Shown here piece after piece: positions 13,935-16,467 of a DNA stretch of 16,467 nucleotides. The translations under genes were made by a program, and so were the position numbers. The stretch covers positions 26,275 to 42,741 of the forward strand of contig DHVR01000038.1 of NCBI GenBank assembly GCA_002412765.1, in the 5' to 3' direction. Each line of letters starts with the position of its first letter. The first letter of the stretch is position 1. Under the pieces are notes generated by a model. The model had not been told where the DNA came from. It made no database searches and was given only the letters and a program-made list of their open reading frames with translations. The DNA is from Leptolinea sp. UBA5203. Lineage in GTDB: Bacteria > Chloroflexota > Anaerolineae > Anaerolineales > Anaerolineaceae.

Positions 13935-14050
13935 GCGGGTTGTCCTTATATGTCAGGGTTTGCTTTCAATGAAGGCTGCGATGATTGTCCACCTTGCGAT
14001 GGGCAGTTAAGTGGCGGGGTTGAAACCTTGCGTGATTTTGTACCCTCGAA

Positions 14051-14079
14051 ATGATACCGTATTTCTTCCAGCTTATCAA
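14051..14079 (-). promoter_or_regulatory. Promoter of nfnAB
   Basis: On the minus strand TTGATA (14079-14074), a 17-bp spacer and TATCAT (14056-14051). The leader would be about 110 nt, and no known riboswitch is evident in it. Confidence 0.6.
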
Positions 14080-14148
14080 TTGTATATGACTAGATACAAA
14101 GTTAGTGTCTGTTCAGCCTGCCCTATTATTGGGTTAGTTTGTGTCTTG

Positions 14149-14166
14149 CCCCCCGAGTTCGGGGGG
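14149..14166. repeat. C6GA/TCG6 hairpin, copy 1
   Basis: CCCCCCGA and TCGGGGGG around a GT loop, a perfect 8-bp stem, followed by TGGGGGGAG. Confidence 0.85.
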
Positions 14167-14360
14167 GTGGGGGGAGAACCAATGTGCTAAAACTTCCCTA
14201 ATGATATTTTTAAACAACTCACCAATACCAGAACCTCTATTCTTCCGGATATGTACCAAACTATGCCACTGATTTATGGTGAATAACTATATCCTAAGGT
14301 ATGGTGGCGGTTTTATACATATTCTCATCCTGTTTTACAAGGTCGTACAGCCCCCCTCAA

Positions 14361-14380
14361 TCCCCCCGATCTCGGGGGGA
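14361..14380. repeat. C6GA/TCG6 hairpin, copy 2
   Basis: TCCCCCCGA and TCGGGGGGA around TC, a perfect 9-bp stem, preceded by CAA and followed by GGT as in copy 3. Confidence 0.85.
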
Positions 14381-14421
14381 GGTGAGTTGACCCGAATCAA
14401 TGAAATCAAATTTTCCTTCAA

Positions 14422-14442
14422 TTCCCCTGACCTCGGGGGGGA
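14422..14442. repeat. C6GA/TCG6 hairpin, copy 3
   Basis: TTCCCCTGA and TCGGGGGGGA around CC. Imperfect stem, same CAA and GGT flanks as copy 2, which lies 60 bp to the left. Confidence 0.75.
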
Positions 14443-14493
14443 GGTTGGGCAATTGGGAACCTGTGCCTGAGCAGTTACCCAATTTAATTATTC

Positions 14494-15030
14494 TTATCTT
14501 TCTGATGCCCAGGGCTGTAGTGTACTGAAGTCAGCAGGAAGGGCATGCTGATGATAGGAAAGGATCTCCCCATCCTGATAGTCAAAATGATGAATGCAGG
14601 GCGGTGTTTCATGGAAAAGAAAGGGGCCAAAGTGGTGGATGTTGCTGACCACTTCGTTGGAACTGAAAACCCAATCACGTTTTTTCCAAGCCAGGTGACC
14701 CTCATCCGTTTGGATGGGTTCCTGCTGCGGGGCCGGGGCGGTAAAGACATATAAACCGCCCGGGGGTACTTCGTATCCCTGCCAGGTCAGCAGGCCGCGG
14801 AAGGTTAATTCCTGCACGGTATAGCCGGTCTCTTCCTCAATTTCACGCAAGCAGCCGGTATGTGGGCTTTCCCCATTTTCCAGGTGTCCGCCCACGCCGT
14901 TCCACAGCCCTTGATTGGGCGGGTATTTGCGCAAGAGCATCAACAGCTCGTCTTCACGATGAAGGAAGCACAAGGTGTATTCAATGGGATACCGTTCAAG
15001 GCGATATGTGGAATCAAAGTCGGAATTCAA
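14494..15030 (-). CDS. Nudix hydrolase (MutT-like, probable (deoxy)nucleotide diphosphatase)
   Basis: A 178-residue protein with a complete Nudix box: G48, E54, R62-E63, E66-E67 and G69 in GHLENGESPHTGCLREIEE and the TGY that follows. These glutamates bind the Mg2+ used to cut a nucleoside diphosphate bond. The start resembles the MutT-like subgroup that cleans oxidised dNTPs, but the substrate cannot be fixed from sequence. The C-terminal 40 residues (HHFDYQDGEILSYHQ) match a common extension of this group. The first usable in-frame start is the TTG at 15030, with only a weak purine stretch before it. The frame stays open upstream without an ATG or GTG, so the N-terminus is uncertain. It is divergent from the acetate--CoA ligase gene. 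Confidence 0.88.
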   Translation of the reverse strand: MNSDFDSTYRLERYPIEYTLCFLHREDELLMLLRKYPPNQGLWNGVGGHLENGESPHTGCLREIEEETGYTVQELTFRGLLTWQGYEVPPGGLYVFTAPAPQQEPIQTDEGHLAWKKRDWVFSSNEVVSNIHHFGPFLFHETPPCIHHFDYQDGEILSYHQHALPADFSTLQPWASER

Positions 15031-15123
15031 GAAGCTCTCTTCTGGATAATGGATTCCTCCATTATAGATGATTTTCCTTAATTTTGTCTTTGAAACGCTC
15101 TTTTTTTTATCGCTATGAATATT

Positions 15124-15152
15124 TTGACAAATCCCTCAGTCTGTGCAATAAT
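15124..15152 (+). promoter_or_regulatory. Possible distal promoter of the acetate--CoA ligase gene
   Basis: TTGACA (15124-15129), a 17-bp spacer and AATAAT (15147-15152). The -35 is perfect, and the leader would be about 108 nt. Confidence 0.55.
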
Positions 15153-15171
15153 CATGGGCAGTACACTATTA

Positions 15172-15201
15172 ACTATGACAAAAGGCACTTATTGTCAAAG
15201 T
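15172..15201. promoter_or_regulatory. Dyad between two promoters of the acetate--CoA ligase gene
   Basis: ACTATGACAA (15172-15181) and TTGTCAAAGT (15192-15201), 9 of 10 bases in dyad symmetry with a 10-bp centre. It lies downstream of the distal promoter and directly before the -35 of the proximal one, where a repressor or activator would act. The regulator is unknown. Confidence 0.45.
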
Positions 15202-15205
15202 ATAC

Positions 15206-15234
15206 TTGTTGAAAAGACCAAAATCTCCTACAAT
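15206..15234 (+). promoter_or_regulatory. Possible proximal promoter of the acetate--CoA ligase gene
   Basis: TTGTTG (15206-15211), a 17-bp spacer and TACAAT (15229-15234), giving a leader of about 26 nt that includes the ribosome-binding site. Confidence 0.5.
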
Positions 15235-15266
15235 AAAATAAAGTAATCAACCCGGTGGAGTACGTT

Positions 15267-16467
15267 ATGCCCAGTGATATCCAACCTTTTTTTTCTCCTC
15301 ATGGTGTTGCCCTGATCGGGGCCTCCACCAGTCCCCAGAAGTTAAGTTACGGCATATTGGAAAACATGTCCCGCTACGGTTTTACCGGTAAGATTTATCC
15401 CGTTAATCCCAATGCCAAAGAAATCCTCGGGCATGTGTGTTATGCGGATATCAGCCAGGTGCCGGACCCCGTCGACCTGGCGGTGATTGTCCTGCCTGCC
15501 CAGGCTACCCTGCCAGTGATGAAAGCCTGCGGGGAACGGGGCATCAAATCCGTGATTATTATTTCCGGCGGTTTTAAGGAAGTGGGCGGAGAAGGAAAAG
15601 CGCTGGAACAGGAAATCCTGGAGACGGCGCATAAGTATGGTATTCGGTTTATCGGTCCCAATTGCGTGGGCACGGTTGGGCTGCACAGCGGATTTAATTC
15701 CACCTTCATCAATGGTCTGCCGGATGTCGGTTCGATTGGGTTCGTCTCCCAATCCGGGGCGGTTTGCGGCGGGGTGGTGGATTACGTGCAGGACAAGGGT
15801 ATTGGATTTTCCGTCTTTGCCAGCCTGGGCAATGAAGCCGATGTGACCGAAACGGATTTAATTGAATTTCTGGCGGACGACCCGAATACCAAGGTGATCG
15901 CCGCTTATGTAGAAGCCATTAATAACGGCCCGCGCTTTATCGAAGTCGCTAAACGGGTGACGCGCAAGAAACCTATCATCATTTTGAAAGCCGGTAGAAC
16001 GCAGGCGGGCGCACGCTCGGTTTCCTCGCATACCGGTTCCCTGGCCGGAGCCCATTCCGCCTATGCGGCGGCTTTTAAACAAAGCGGCGTCATCGAAGCC
16101 AATAATATTTCGGAATTATTTGACATCGCCATGGCCCTGGCCAATCAACCCCTGCCCAAAGGCAACCGCGTGGCTGTACTGACCAATGCCGGCGGCCCCG
16201 CGGCCTTGCTGGCGGACAGTCTGTCAGCCAATGGCCTGACCCTGGAGGATTTATCCGCTGAGACCAAGCAAGCCTTACGGGCCGGCCTGGTACCCAGCGC
16301 TCAGGTGGAAAACCCGGTGGATATGCTGGGCGGGGCTTCCCCGGCCGAATATAACCTGGCCGTTTCCACCGCGGCGAAAGACCCCAATGTGGATATCGTC
16401 ATCCCCGTGCTGGTTCCCCAGTCCCTGGTGAGCGTGGTGGATGTCGCCAAGAATATCGTCCAGGCCG
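15267..16467 (+). CDS. Acetate--CoA ligase (ADP-forming), 5' part, cut by the window end
   Basis: The first 400 residues of an NDP-forming acyl-CoA synthetase, which turns acetyl-CoA, ADP and phosphate into acetate, CoA and ATP and so gives fermenters substrate-level ATP. The CoA-binding domain starts with GASTSPQKLSYGI (18-30) and continues through VIISGGFKEVG and GPNCVG. The succinyl-CoA-ligase-like domain contains SSHTGSLAG with H255, the histidine that is phosphorylated in this family. It continues to NAGGPAALLAD and ENPVDMLGG. The frame is open to the window end. The family's complete single-chain form is about 700 residues with an ATP-grasp domain after this part; a separate-subunit form cannot be excluded from the visible piece. 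The ATG at 15267 has GGTGGAG six bases upstream. Specificity for acetate over other acyl groups is inferred. Confidence 0.93.
   Translation, partial: MPSDIQPFFSPHGVALIGASTSPQKLSYGILENMSRYGFTGKIYPVNPNAKEILGHVCYADISQVPDPVDLAVIVLPAQATLPVMKACGERGIKSVIIISGGFKEVGGEGKALEQEILETAHKYGIRFIGPNCVGTVGLHSGFNSTFINGLPDVGSIGFVSQSGAVCGGVVDYVQDKGIGFSVFASLGNEADVTETDLIEFLADDPNTKVIAAYVEAINNGPRFIEVAKRVTRKKPIIILKAGRTQAGARSVSSHTGSLAGAHSAYAAAFKQSGVIEANNISELFDIAMALANQPLPKGNRVAVLTNAGGPAALLADSLSANGLTLEDLSAETKQALRAGLVPSAQVENPVDMLGGASPAEYNLAVSTAAKDPNVDIVIPVLVPQSLVSVVDVAKNIVQA

Larger units (their letters stand above)
13935..14493. other. Intergenic region with C/G hairpins
   Basis: Contains the nfnAB leader and promoter (to 14079) and three hairpins of the CCCCCCGA/TCGGGGGG type. 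The frame at 14276-14470 crosses two of these hairpins and has no ribosome-binding site, so it is not called. Confidence 0.65.

Noticed and set aside
14276..14470. 64-residue open frame on the plus strand
   Set aside because: It crosses two C/G hairpins, lacks a ribosome-binding site and has no protein-like composition.

Overview
The window looks like chromosomal DNA of a fermentative, anaerobic Anaerolineae-type Chloroflexota bacterium. This is an inference from gene content, not from a marker gene. It carries a transaldolase-like/glucose-6-phosphate isomerase fusion, an NfnAB-type electron-bifurcating transhydrogenase and an ADP-forming acetate--CoA ligase. Ordinary core and house-keeping genes are separated by long intergenic stretches full of small palindromic repeats. 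No rRNA, tRNA, CRISPR array, transposase or phage gene was seen.

Layout, left to right. Positions 1-139 hold the right part of a dispersed hairpin repeat. An M24 (Xaa-Pro-type) peptidase (199-1392, -) is divergent from a small lipoprotein gene (1546-2169, +). The lipoprotein shares a bidirectional terminator with a stand-alone CbiM/NikM-type nickel/cobalt permease fused to a PDGLE domain (2249-3205, -), whose promoter overlaps a TTGCAA-type dyad. After a repeat-rich gap come a RimJ/RimL-like GNAT acetyltransferase (3699-4250, -) and two tiny genes for related small proteins (4607-4819 and 5008-5184, -). A second repeat-rich gap (5185-6025) precedes a fluoride-exporter operon, crcB followed by a PII-like DUF190 protein with four CBS motifs (7701 to 6026, -).

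The largest gene is tal-pgi (8126-10879, +). Its isomerase half looks intact, but the transaldolase half has lost its catalytic residues. A third repeat cluster (10880-11645) separates it from the nfnA-nfnB pair (13934 to 11646, -). A C/G-hairpin-rich gap, a Nudix hydrolase (14494-15030, -) and the 5' two thirds or so of an ADP-forming acetate--CoA ligase (15267 to the window end, +) complete the window.

How the genes fit together: glucose-6-phosphate isomerase feeds glycolysis, NfnAB balances NADH, reduced ferredoxin and NADPH, and the ADP-forming ligase makes ATP from acetyl-CoA, which is a coherent acetate-forming fermentation. The most notable observations are the apparent transaldolase pseudoenzyme, the metal-regulator-like operator of the nickel permease, the 174-175-bp two-hairpin repeat present three times, repeat ends with GTAG tips that supply or touch the stop codons of three genes, and the paired small proteins.
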